DNA from: Mycobacterium sp. Root135
Lineage (GTDB): Bacteria; Actinomycetota; Actinomycetes; Mycobacteriales; Mycobacteriaceae
DNA length: 64,000 bases
Assembly: GCF_001426545.1 (NCBI RefSeq)
Contig: NZ_LMEZ01000001.1
Coordinates: forward strand, 1,302,912 to 1,366,911
Direction: 5' to 3'
In this document: positions 53,635 through 62,275 of the stretch, in pieces
Layout: every line of letters begins with the position of its first letter
Position numbering within the stretch: position 1 is the first letter of the stretch
Notes under the pieces: model-generated
Databases searched by the model: none
Told to the model about the DNA's origin: nothing
What the model saw: only the letters and a program-made list of their open reading frames with translations
Translations under genes and position numbers: made by a program

Positions 53635-55002
53635 CTACGCCTGGTAGGAAAGACAGCCCTCCGCGCCGTCGATGACGCCGGCCCGGAACGCCCGGGTCCG
53701 GTCGAATCCCGCTCCCTGGCGGTCGACGTCGCCTTCACCGCGGAAGAGCAGCAGCGCCTTGATTCCCTCGTCGAGGTCACCCGGTGAAATGTGATAGGTG
53801 CTGGTGGCCTCGCGGTTGTAGAGGATGACGCTCGCGGTGTACGAGCCGGCGAGGCAATCACCGCGTGCGGTCGAGGTCAACTCGTCGGACTCGTCGCCAA
53901 GCCGGCTGAGCGCCGCCAGCCCCCACTGGGTGGCGAGTAACGTCGCGAACGCATAGTCGCCGCCTTCGTCGTAGATCGCGGGCATCGCGTCCATGTTGTC
54001 CCAACCGACGTAATCCTCTGGTACGCAATAGAACAACGCGTAGCCCTCCGCCGATTGCCCGCCGCACGTCGGTGGGCTCGACGGGTCGAAGGGCTGCTGC
54101 GGCGCCAGGGGCGTCCACGCCTTGCCCTGGGTCAGCTCGGGGTAGACCTGACTCCAGTAGTCCTCGAGGTCGTAGGGCACCCCGTTGGCGATGGTGTCGT
54201 ATGGGGCGTTGCCCTCGCTCGCCTCGTCCTCGGCGTCGTTGAAGGGCAGCTCGAGCACCATGGGTTCACCGTCCGCGTACCCCTTGCACTTCTCGGCGCC
54301 GTTGTCGTAGCCGTCCTGGAACGCGCTGACCCTGTCGAAGCCGCTGCCATGCGCCGACGGGTCTTGAGCGTTGGTACCCGGGGTGTCGCGCAGATCCAGG
54401 ATGCCCGCCAGCGATTTGTCCAAGTCCGCGCCCGTCACCTCGAAGACCTTGTCGGCCTGGGCATGTTTGGCCCAACCCCCGGCGAAGCAATCGGCCTGCA
54501 GCTCCGAACTGACCGTCAGTTCGTTCTGATCGAAGAAGCCCGAGCGCTGCTGCATGGCATGGCCCCACTCGTGCGCGAGAACCACCGGGATGACGAAGTC
54601 GCCGTACTTCTTCTGCAGGTCGGGCAACAGGCCGGCGGCGTCCCACGCCACCGAGTCGTCGAGTTTGCAGTAGAACGCGTTGCCCTCGACGTCGCCGTAG
54701 TTGTCGGCGCAGGCGGGCCCCGACTCCGAATCCGGCGTCAGGGCGTACAACCCACCCTCGACGGGTTTGTAGTCCTGACCGTAGAGCTTCGGAAACTCCT
54801 CAGACCAATACGTCTGAAGGTCTGCGATGGCCTCCATGGCGAGCTTGTTCACCGCAGCCGACGAGTCGCCCTCGATCGTGATGCTGCTGGCGTCCGGCTT
54901 CACCGCGCCCGCCGTCGGGCTGGGAACCTCGGGCTTCACGCCACCGCCGCACCCCGCGACCAGCATCACCGTAGCCGCCGCAGACATCACGATCTTGAAC
55001 AT
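53635..55002 (-). CDS. Lipoprotein zinc metallopeptidase with degenerate tandem second domain
   Basis: A 455-residue lipoprotein (lipobox VAGC near residue 18). The N-terminal half has the neutral zinc-peptidase (YpfJ-like) signature VLAHEWGHAMQQ and the downstream SSELQADCFAGGW. The C-terminal half repeats the same fold outline, but the motifs have decayed to LLATQWGLAAL and TSTARGDCLAGSY, losing the zinc ligands; each half ends with a FDRxxAFxxGxxxGAExC block. So one catalytic and one pseudo-catalytic copy. Start is the ATG at 55002. Confidence 0.87.
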   Translation of the reverse strand: MFKIVMSAAATVMLVAGCGGGVKPEVPSPTAGAVKPDASSITIEGDSSAAVNKLAMEAIADLQTYWSEEFPKLYGQDYKPVEGGLYALTPDSESGPACADNYGDVEGNAFYCKLDDSVAWDAAGLLPDLQKKYGDFVIPVVLAHEWGHAMQQRSGFFDQNELTVSSELQADCFAGGWAKHAQADKVFEVTGADLDKSLAGILDLRDTPGTNAQDPSAHGSGFDRVSAFQDGYDNGAEKCKGYADGEPMVLELPFNDAEDEASEGNAPYDTIANGVPYDLEDYWSQVYPELTQGKAWTPLAPQQPFDPSSPPTCGGQSAEGYALFYCVPEDYVGWDNMDAMPAIYDEGGDYAFATLLATQWGLAALSRLGDESDELTSTARGDCLAGSYTASVILYNREATSTYHISPGDLDEGIKALLLFRGEGDVDRQGAGFDRTRAFRAGVIDGAEGCLSYQA

Positions 55003-55050
55003 GCGCAAACATTAGCGGCAGTGCGCCATTTCCGGAAGACCCCAGCCTGA

Positions 55051-56787
55051 TCAGTCCAGGAGACGTCGAGACACGTTCGTTGTGACCAGGTCGAGCAACT
55101 CATCGGCACGCCCGGCCATGATCGTCCTAATCGCATACAGCGAGAAGCCCTTGGCCTGTTCCGCGCTGATGGCGGGCGGAATGGACAGCTCCTGGCGAGC
55201 CGTCACGACGTCGACGATCGCCGGGCCGTCGTGGGCGAAGGCGTCGGTCAACGCCTGCTCCAGTTCGCCGGGGTGCTCGACCCTGCGACCGAAGGCCCCC
55301 ATCGCACGGCCCACGGCGGCGAAGTCCGGGTTGACGAGCTCGGTGCCGTAGTTGACGATGCCCGCCGCCTTCATCTCGAGCTCGACGAAGTTGAGGGAGG
55401 AGTTGTTGAAGACGACGACCTTGACCGGAAGGCGGTTCTGCAACAGCGTGATGAGCTCACCGAACAGCATGGTCAGGCCGCCGTCGCCGGCGAACGCCAC
55501 CACCTGCCGATCTGGAAACGCGGTCTGTGCGCCGATGGCGTGCGGCAACGCACACGCCATGGTGCCGTGGTTGAACGAGCCGACGAGTCTGCGCTTGCCG
55601 TTCATCCGGAGGTATCTGGCCGCCCACACCACCGGGGAGCCGACGTCGACGGTGAACACCGCGTCGTCGGTCGCCAGCCGATCGGCAAGAGCGGCAAGAT
55701 ATTCCGGTCGGATGGGGGTCTTGTCGCGGTCGTTGACGGCCAACCCGTCCATCGTCTTGCGCGTCTTCGCGTAGTGACGGAGCGACCGGTCGAGGTGCTC
55801 GCGCGAGGTCTTCGTGGTCAGCAGCGGCTGCAAGGCGGTCGCCGTGTCTGCGACGGTTCCGACCAAGCCGAGGTCGATTGGCGTGCGGCGACCCAGGTTT
55901 CGGCCACGCACGTCGACCTGCACGATGCGGGCATGGTCCGGATAGAACTGCTGATACGGAAAGTCGGTGCCCAGCATCAGCAGGGTGTCGGCTTCCTTGA
56001 TCGCCTTGTACCCCGAGGTGAATCCCAGCAGGCCCGTCATGCCGACGTCGTACGGGTTGTCGTATTCGACGAATTCCTTGCCTCGCAACGCGTGGACGAC
56101 CGGAGCGTTCAGCGTGCTCGCCAGCTGGACGAGCTCGTCGTGCGCGCCCGCGGCGCCCGCGCCGGCCAGGATGGTGACGCGCTCCCCCGCGTTGAGGATG
56201 TCGGCGGCCCGACGCAGACTCTCGTCGTCGGGTCGCACCACTGAGCGGGTTGGCAGCATCGGCTTGGTCAGCCACCCGGACTCGACGGCGTGGGCGAGGA
56301 AGATCTCACCGGGGACGACGACGACTGCGACGCCGTTCTCCTCGATCGCGGCGCGCATCGCCATCTCGATGATGCGGGGCGCCATCTCCGGCGTGCTGAC
56401 GAGTTCGCAGTACACGCTGCACTCGGAGAAGAGGTCCTGCGGGTGAGTCTCCTGGAAGTACTCCGAGCCGATCTCGCTGCGCGGAATGTGGGCGGCGATC
56501 GCCAGCACGGGCACCCGTGAGCGCTGCGCGTCGAAGAGCCCGTTGACGAGGTGCAGGTTGCCGGGTCCACAACTACCCGCGCAGACGGCCAGCTGACCGG
56601 TCAGTGCGGCGTCCGCGGCCGCGGCGAACGCGGCCGTCTCCTCGTGGCGCACGTGCTCCCAGCTGACGTCGTCGTTCCGCCGAATGGCGTCGGTGAACCC
56701 GTTGAGGCTGTCCCCGGGCAGCCCGTACACGCGTCGCACACCGCTGCGTACCAATGCGGTGATGATCTGAGTCGCGATGGTGGCCAT
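55051..56787 (-). CDS. poxB: Pyruvate dehydrogenase (quinone)/pyruvate oxidase, PoxB type
   Basis: A 578-residue ThDP-dependent enzyme. N-terminal PYR domain (VYGLPGDSLNGF, catalytic Glu in RHEETAAFAA), central FAD-binding domain (ILAGAGAAGAHDEL), and C-terminal PP domain with GDGGLTMLFGE...VVFNNSSLNFV (GDG-x-N motif). It oxidises pyruvate to acetate and CO2 with electrons passed to quinones. The C-terminus ends with an amphipathic helix (ADELLDLVTTNVSRRLLD), consistent with membrane binding. Single-gene unit. Confidence 0.93.
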   Translation of the reverse strand: MATIATQIITALVRSGVRRVYGLPGDSLNGFTDAIRRNDDVSWEHVRHEETAAFAAAADAALTGQLAVCAGSCGPGNLHLVNGLFDAQRSRVPVLAIAAHIPRSEIGSEYFQETHPQDLFSECSVYCELVSTPEMAPRIIEMAMRAAIEENGVAVVVVPGEIFLAHAVESGWLTKPMLPTRSVVRPDDESLRRAADILNAGERVTILAGAGAAGAHDELVQLASTLNAPVVHALRGKEFVEYDNPYDVGMTGLLGFTSGYKAIKEADTLLMLGTDFPYQQFYPDHARIVQVDVRGRNLGRRTPIDLGLVGTVADTATALQPLLTTKTSREHLDRSLRHYAKTRKTMDGLAVNDRDKTPIRPEYLAALADRLATDDAVFTVDVGSPVVWAARYLRMNGKRRLVGSFNHGTMACALPHAIGAQTAFPDRQVVAFAGDGGLTMLFGELITLLQNRLPVKVVVFNNSSLNFVELEMKAAGIVNYGTELVNPDFAAVGRAMGAFGRRVEHPGELEQALTDAFAHDGPAIVDVVTARQELSIPPAISAEQAKGFSLYAIRTIMAGRADELLDLVTTNVSRRLLD

Positions 56788-56921
56788 CGGGCCCCTTCCC
56801 CCTACGATTTCGGGCGCGGAAACGTTCGCGCGGCCACGGTTTCCGCGCCAAAAATCACCCTAGCGGGGGGACGTCACGGCGCGGTAAGACCCATGGGCGG
56901 CGCAGTCGGTAGCTTGGCGGG

Positions 56922-58466
56922 ATGGTCGAAACGGCAACACGTCCAAGCCCCTGGATCGGTGTCGCCGCCGCGGCGGTCGCTCTGGGCGTGGCCCAGCTCA
57001 CCGCGGTGGCGTTCGGCCCGCATGCCGATTCGCGGACCGCAGTCGGCTCCGCGGTCGTCGACCTCACGCCAGGCCCCGTCAAGGAATGGGCGATCCAGTC
57101 GTTCGGCACGTCCGACAAACTGGCGCTGTCGATCGTCGTGCTGGTGGTCGTCGCGGTGATCGCGGCCATCACGGCGCAGTACGAGACGCGCCGACGACCG
57201 GTCGGCAGCGTCGCGATCGTGGTGGCCGGTGTGCTCGGATGTGCCGCCGTGGTGAGCCGTGCCGGAGCCACGCCGGTCGACGTGGTGCCGACACTGATCG
57301 GCACCGTGTGCGGCGTGCTGGTGTTGCGCTGGCTGGTCGCAGGCCACTTCGCCGCGCCGGACGCCGCCGACGGATCGTCATCGGCCGAGCCCGACCGCGG
57401 CCGACGCCTGTCCATGGTGACGTTCGGGCTGATCGGCGCCGGCGCCGTGACGGGCGTCGCGGGCGCCCTGCTCAACCGGCTGAACTCGTCGGTGGCCGAC
57501 GATCGCACCGCCTTCACGCTTCCGACACCGAAGGGCACACCCGCGCCGGTGATTCCGCCCGGCGTGCAGCCCGCCGGCTTCACCCAGACCCCGTTCATCA
57601 CGCCGAACGCAGACTTCTACCGGATCGACACCGCGCTGAGCGTGCCCCAGGTCAGCCGCGGCGACTGGCGGCTGCGGATCCACGGGATGGTCGACCGCGA
57701 GGTCACGCTGAGCTTCGACGACCTGCAGCGATTCCAGCTCGTCGAACAGATCGTGACGTTGACGTGCGTGTCCAATCCGGTGGGCGGCGATCTCATCTCG
57801 AACGCCAAGTGGACCGGATACCGGGTTCGAGACCTGTTGGCGGAGGTCGGCATTCACGCCGACGCCGACATGGTGCTCTCGACCTCAATCGACGGCTTCA
57901 CCGCGGGGACGCCGGTCGAGGCGCTGACCGATCAGCGTGATTCCCTGCTCGCCATCGGCATGAACGACGCACCACTGCCCACCGAGCACGGCTACCCCGC
58001 CCGCCTGGTGGTGCCCGGCCTTTACGGCTACGTCTCGGCGACCAAGTGGCTGGCCGATCTGGAACTCACGCGCTTCGACCGCGCCGAGGCGTACTGGACC
58101 AAGCTCGGATGGTCGGCCCGCGGACCGATCAAGACCGAGTCGAGGATCGACGTACCCCGCCAGGGTGCCGAAGTGCCAAGGGGCGCCACCACGTTCGGCG
58201 GCGTGGCGTGGGCCCAGCACCGCGGCATCAAGGCCGTCGAGGTGCGCGTCGACGACGGACCATGGCAGCCTGCCCAACTCGGGGCGAGCTACTCGAACGA
58301 CACGTGGCGGCTGTGGAGCTTTCCGTGGCAGGCCGAGACCCCGGGACCGCACGAGATCGCCGTGCGGGCCACCGATTCCACCGGCACGGTCCAGACCCCG
58401 GACGAAGCAGACGTCGTACCCGACGGCGCGACCGGCTGGCACACGGTGTCCTTCGACGTGCAGTGA
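56922..58466 (+). CDS. Membrane-anchored molybdopterin oxidoreductase (sulfite oxidase fold)
   Basis: A 514-residue protein. The first 180 residues contain about five transmembrane segments; then an Oxidored_molyb domain (HGMVDREVTLSFDDLQRF, molybdenum-ligand Cys in VTLTCVSNPVGG, YPARLVVPGLYGYVSATKWL) and a C-terminal Mo-co dimerisation Ig-like domain (VRVDDGPWQPAQL). The enzyme domain probably faces the periplasm. The substrate could be sulfite, a sulfoxide or nitrate; no haem partner is adjacent. M. tuberculosis has a similar membrane-attached member. Confidence 0.9.
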   Translation: MVETATRPSPWIGVAAAAVALGVAQLTAVAFGPHADSRTAVGSAVVDLTPGPVKEWAIQSFGTSDKLALSIVVLVVVAVIAAITAQYETRRRPVGSVAIVVAGVLGCAAVVSRAGATPVDVVPTLIGTVCGVLVLRWLVAGHFAAPDAADGSSSAEPDRGRRLSMVTFGLIGAGAVTGVAGALLNRLNSSVADDRTAFTLPTPKGTPAPVIPPGVQPAGFTQTPFITPNADFYRIDTALSVPQVSRGDWRLRIHGMVDREVTLSFDDLQRFQLVEQIVTLTCVSNPVGGDLISNAKWTGYRVRDLLAEVGIHADADMVLSTSIDGFTAGTPVEALTDQRDSLLAIGMNDAPLPTEHGYPARLVVPGLYGYVSATKWLADLELTRFDRAEAYWTKLGWSARGPIKTESRIDVPRQGAEVPRGATTFGGVAWAQHRGIKAVEVRVDDGPWQPAQLGASYSNDTWRLWSFPWQAETPGPHEIAVRATDSTGTVQTPDEADVVPDGATGWHTVSFDVQ

Positions 58467-58476
58467 GACCGACCGG

Positions 58477-59487
58477 TCAGACCGGCACCCGCTGATTGGT
58501 GAGCACCGAAGCCAGCACGGCGGCCGCCATCAACAACGCCCCGAGGCGGACCCACGCTTGGCTGGCGTCACCGCGAATCGTCTCGTAGCCGATCTGCTGC
58601 TGTAGGGCCGCATACGCCTTCTTCAACTCGTCGAGGTTGCCCGCGTGGAAGGTCTGACCGCCGGAGATGTCGGTGATGTGTTGCAGCGTCGCGTCGTCGA
58701 CCGGTACCGGAACCTGTTCCCCGTCGATGCCGACGACGCCGTCGGGGGTACCGAAGGAGATCGTCGAGATGGCCACGCCTTGATCCTTGGCCGAACGGGC
58801 CGCGGTGTAGGCACCGCGGGGTTCGTCGGGGTTTCGCGGAATCGTCTCCGCCCCGTCGGATTCCAAGACGATGTGGGCGGGTGCGGGCGTGTCGCCGCCA
58901 CCCATCACGGCGTCGACGCTGGCGATGGCCTGCAGCGCCGTGAAGATGCCCTCACCGGTCGCGGTGCGTTCCTCGGGTTTCAGACCGTCTATCGCCGCCG
59001 TCATGGCGGCACGGTTCGTCGTCGGCGAGACCAGCAGTGTCGCGCTTCCGCCAAAGGCGACCAACCCCAAGCTGATTCCGGGTGTCAGTTCCTCGGCGAA
59101 CTGCTTGCCCGCTTCCTTGGCCGCGGCCAACCGGCTGGGCGGCACGTCGGTGGCGACCATCGACTCAGACACGTCGATCACCAACATCACGACCGCCCGG
59201 TTGCGCGGGATCCGCACGTCGCGGGTCGGCGCCGCGAGCGCAACAGCCAACGTGGCCAACGAGATCACCAACAGAATCGCCGGGACGTGACGCCATCGGC
59301 GGCGAGGTGCCGCGGGCGCAACGCGCTGCAGGAGTTCCATGTTGGCGAACCGCAGCACGCGGCGATGACGACCGAACTGGACGACGACGTAGGCCGCGAC
59401 CAGCCCGAGTACGACCAGCAGGTAGAGGAAGTACCAGGCGTGCGCGAACCCCGAGAGGGCCAGCGGACCGAGGAACGGCAGCGTCAT
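58477..59487 (-). CDS. VWA domain membrane protein (BatA-like), copy 2
   Basis: A 336-residue protein: two N-terminal membrane helices ([19 protein letters not shown] and [19 protein letters not shown]), a von Willebrand A domain with the MIDAS sequence VIDVSESM and a later ESDGAE, and a C-terminal helix. It is closely similar to its upstream neighbour, including the preceding [14 protein letters not shown] block. ATG start in an ATGA overlap with that gene. Similar genes elsewhere accompany MoxR ATPases and DUF58 proteins, neither of which is here. Confidence 0.9.
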   Translation of the reverse strand: MTLPFLGPLALSGFAHAWYFLYLLVVLGLVAAYVVVQFGRHRRVLRFANMELLQRVAPAAPRRRWRHVPAILLVISLATLAVALAAPTRDVRIPRNRAVVMLVIDVSESMVATDVPPSRLAAAKEAGKQFAEELTPGISLGLVAFGGSATLLVSPTTNRAAMTAAIDGLKPEERTATGEGIFTALQAIASVDAVMGGGDTPAPAHIVLESDGAETIPRNPDEPRGAYTAARSAKDQGVAISTISFGTPDGVVGIDGEQVPVPVDDATLQHITDISGGQTFHAGNLDELKKAYAALQQQIGYETIRGDASQAWVRLGALLMAAAVLASVLTNQRVPV

Positions 59488-60488
59488 GTCGGAAGCCGCC
59501 GGTTGACCACGAGGGCGAGCACGGCGGCGACGGTCGCGAAGAGCACCGCCAGGCGCACCCAACCGTCGCCGGCCGGGCCTGGCAAGACCTGAAAGCCGAT
59601 CTGCCGCTGGACCGATTCGTAACTTTGGTTCAGTTGCTCGACGTTGGTGGCGGTGTAGGTCTGACCGCCCGAGAGCTGCGCGATCTGGGTCATCGTCTCC
59701 TTGCCAACCGGGACCGGAAGTCGTTCGTCGTTCAGGTCGACGTAGCCGCCGGAGGTGCCGAAGGCGATGGTCGAGACCGGCACGCCCTGGTCCTTCGCGT
59801 AGCGCGCCGCCGTGTAGGCGCCGCGCGGGTCGCTCGGGTCACCGGGGACGTTCTCGTCGCCGTCGGACAGCAGCACGATGCGGGCGGGCGGCGGCGAGGT
59901 GTCGCCGTCGGTGCTGAGGACGGCCCCGACCGTGGCGATGGACTCCAACGCGGTGAAGATGGCCTCGCCCGTCGCCGTCCGGTCGGCCGTTTGCAACTTG
60001 TCGAGTGCGGTGATCGTGGCCTGATGGTCGGGACTTGGCGCCACCAGCAGGTTGGCGTTGCCCGCAAAGGCGATGAGCCCCAGGTTGATTCCCGGTGTCA
60101 GGCCGCCGGCGAACTGCTTGGCCGCCTGTTCCGCGGCGACGAGCCGGGTGGGGTCGACGTCGGTGGCCCGCATGGATTGCGACACGTCGACGACGAGCAT
60201 GATGACGGCCCGGTTGCGCGGTATCCGGACGTCACGGGTCGGCCCGGCCAGTGCGACGGTCAACGCCACCAGGCCAACCAGTGTGAGACCGAGCGGCACG
60301 TGGCGCCACCGCACCGACGCCGCGGCCGTGGGTGCGGCGCCGACGAAGCGAGCCACCCGCCGTCGCCTCCGCGCCTGCGTCACGACGTAGAGCGCCAGCA
60401 GGGCCAGCGGTACCAGAGCGAACAGGAACAGCCAGGGGTGCTCGAACCCCGTCCACGTGATCACGCCAATCACGGGCAAGGTCAGCAC
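59484..60488 (-). CDS. VWA domain membrane protein (BatA-like), copy 1
   Basis: A 334-residue paralogue of the downstream protein with the same layout: N-terminal helices ([20 protein letters not shown]), VWA domain with [13 protein letters not shown] and LSDGDEN, and a C-terminal helix before NRRLPT. GTG start (VLTLPVIGV). The pair is transcribed away from ligB. MIDAS sites are intact in both, so metal-dependent protein binding is likely retained; a role in envelope stress or chaperoning has been proposed for relatives. Confidence 0.9.
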   Translation of the reverse strand: MLTLPVIGVITWTGFEHPWLFLFALVPLALLALYVVTQARRRRRVARFVGAAPTAAASVRWRHVPLGLTLVGLVALTVALAGPTRDVRIPRNRAVIMLVVDVSQSMRATDVDPTRLVAAEQAAKQFAGGLTPGINLGLIAFAGNANLLVAPSPDHQATITALDKLQTADRTATGEAIFTALESIATVGAVLSTDGDTSPPPARIVLLSDGDENVPGDPSDPRGAYTAARYAKDQGVPVSTIAFGTSGGYVDLNDERLPVPVGKETMTQIAQLSGGQTYTATNVEQLNQSYESVQRQIGFQVLPGPAGDGWVRLAVLFATVAAVLALVVNRRLPT

Positions 60489-60611
60489 GGGCGTCCTTCG
60501 GTCGGGAGTCGGTCGAGTAGCAGCGAGTGTGGCGTGGCTTCCTGACCGTCGGCTGCGATGTTGCTTGGACGAAAGTGTGGCGGTGTCATACCCGCGTGTC
60601 AGGCTGGTCAC

Positions 60612-62192
60612 GTGTTGCTCGTCGAGGTCGCCGTCACGTCCGCCGAGGTTGGGGCCGTCTCGGCGCGAACGGCCAAGATCGCCCGCATCGCGGACGTGCT
60701 GACCGCCGCTGCCGCAGACGGCGATCCCACGCTCGTCGCCGTCGTGGTCGCCTGGCTGTCCGGTGACTTGCCGCAGCGCCAGATCGGGGTCGGCTGGGCC
60801 GCGCTGCGGTCCTTGCCGCCGCCGGCCGCGGAGGCGTCCCTGACGGTGTCCGGTGTGCACGCCGCGTTCACCGAGATCGGACTCGTCTCCGGAAAGGGCT
60901 CGCAGGGCCGACGGTCGGAGTCGTTGTCCGCACTCTTCTCCGCCGCCACCGACACCGAGCAAACGTTCCTGAAGCGCCTACTCAGCGGCGAGTTGCGCCA
61001 GGGCGCCCTGGTCGGCGTGATGGCGGACGCCGTGGCCAAGGCAGCAGGGGTCCCCGCCGCCGACGTGCGGCGCGCCGCGATGCTGAGCGGCGACCTGCCG
61101 ATCGTCGCGTCGGCCGTCCTGACCGAGGGACGGGCCGCACTCGCGGAGTTCGTGCTCCAGGTCGGCCGCCCGGTTGGTCCGATGCTCGCCCAGCCTGCGA
61201 CCGGCGTGGACGACGCCCTCGGCGGGCTCGGCGGGACGGCGATCTTCGAAGCCAAGCTCGACGGCGCCCGCGTCCAGATCCACCGCGCGGGCGACGCCGT
61301 GTCGGTCTACACCCGAAGCCTCGACGACGTCACCGCCCGCCTGCCGGAGGTCGTGGCGGCGGCGCTCGCGCTGCCGGTCACCTCGTTCATCGCCGACGCC
61401 GAGGCGATCGCGCTGCGGCCCGACGGCAGGCCCCACCGCTTCCAGGTGACGGCGTCGCGGTTCGGGCGCGGCGGGGGCAAGGCCGGGCTCGACGCGGAGC
61501 GGGCCGCCCAATCGCTGTCGGTGTTCTTCTTCGACCTGCTGCACCTCGACGGCGACGACCTGCTCGACCTGCCGACGGTCGAGCGCCACGCCGCCCTCGA
61601 CGCGATCGTTCCCGCCGCACAGCGGGTCGACCGGCTCGTGACGTCCGACGGTGCGGCCGCGGCGGACTTTCTGGCGGCGACGTTGGCCGCGGGTCACGAG
61701 GGGGTGATGGCGAAGTCGCCGACGGCGCCGTACGAGGCGGGGCGTCGCGGGGCGGGTTGGCTCAAGGTCAAACCGGTGCACACCCTCGACCTCGTGGTGT
61801 TGGCGGTGGAATGGGGCTCGGGCCGGCGCTCGGGCAAGCTGTCCAACATCCACCTCGGCGCCCGCGACCCGGCCACCGGCGGCTTCGTGATGCTCGGCAA
61901 GACCTTCAAGGGCATGACCGACGAGATGCTGGCCTGGCAGACGGCAAGATTCCTCGAATTGGCGGACGGCCCGACCGACGACTCAGGCCGAATTGCCGGC
62001 TCCGCCAGCGGCGTCGTCAAGCTGCGCCCCGAACAGGTCGTCGAGATCGCCCTGGACGGCGTACAGACCTCCAGCCGATACCCCGGCGGAATGGCACTGC
62101 GCTTCGCGCGCGTGCTGAGGTACCGCGACGACAAGACCGCCGCCGAAGCCGACACGGTAGACGCCGTGCGCATGCTGCACGAACGCATTTGA
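60612..62192 (+). CDS. ligB: ATP-dependent DNA ligase LigB
   Basis: A 526-residue ligase orthologous to M. tuberculosis LigB (Rv3062). N-terminal DNA-binding region ([19 protein letters not shown]), the adenylation motif I with catalytic Lys in [12 protein letters not shown], motif [13 protein letters not shown], motif [11 protein letters not shown], motif [17 protein letters not shown], and a C-terminal OB domain ending [22 protein letters not shown] start chosen because LLVEVAVTS aligns with LigB N-termini; upstream readings are unsupported. An auxiliary ligase for repair; mycobacterial replication uses NAD-dependent LigA. Confidence 0.94.
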   Translation: MLLVEVAVTSAEVGAVSARTAKIARIADVLTAAAADGDPTLVAVVVAWLSGDLPQRQIGVGWAALRSLPPPAAEASLTVSGVHAAFTEIGLVSGKGSQGRRSESLSALFSAATDTEQTFLKRLLSGELRQGALVGVMADAVAKAAGVPAADVRRAAMLSGDLPIVASAVLTEGRAALAEFVLQVGRPVGPMLAQPATGVDDALGGLGGTAIFEAKLDGARVQIHRAGDAVSVYTRSLDDVTARLPEVVAAALALPVTSFIADAEAIALRPDGRPHRFQVTASRFGRGGGKAGLDAERAAQSLSVFFFDLLHLDGDDLLDLPTVERHAALDAIVPAAQRVDRLVTSDGAAAADFLAATLAAGHEGVMAKSPTAPYEAGRRGAGWLKVKPVHTLDLVVLAVEWGSGRRSGKLSNIHLGARDPATGGFVMLGKTFKGMTDEMLAWQTARFLELADGPTDDSGRIAGSASGVVKLRPEQVVEIALDGVQTSSRYPGGMALRFARVLRYRDDKTAAEADTVDAVRMLHERI

Positions 62193-62275
62193 GCGCGCAG
62201 ACGTAGAACACTCCGGAGCCGACCCAATGGCGGCATTCCGCCAAACCGCGCTCCCCACGGTGAAAGGATCGACCC

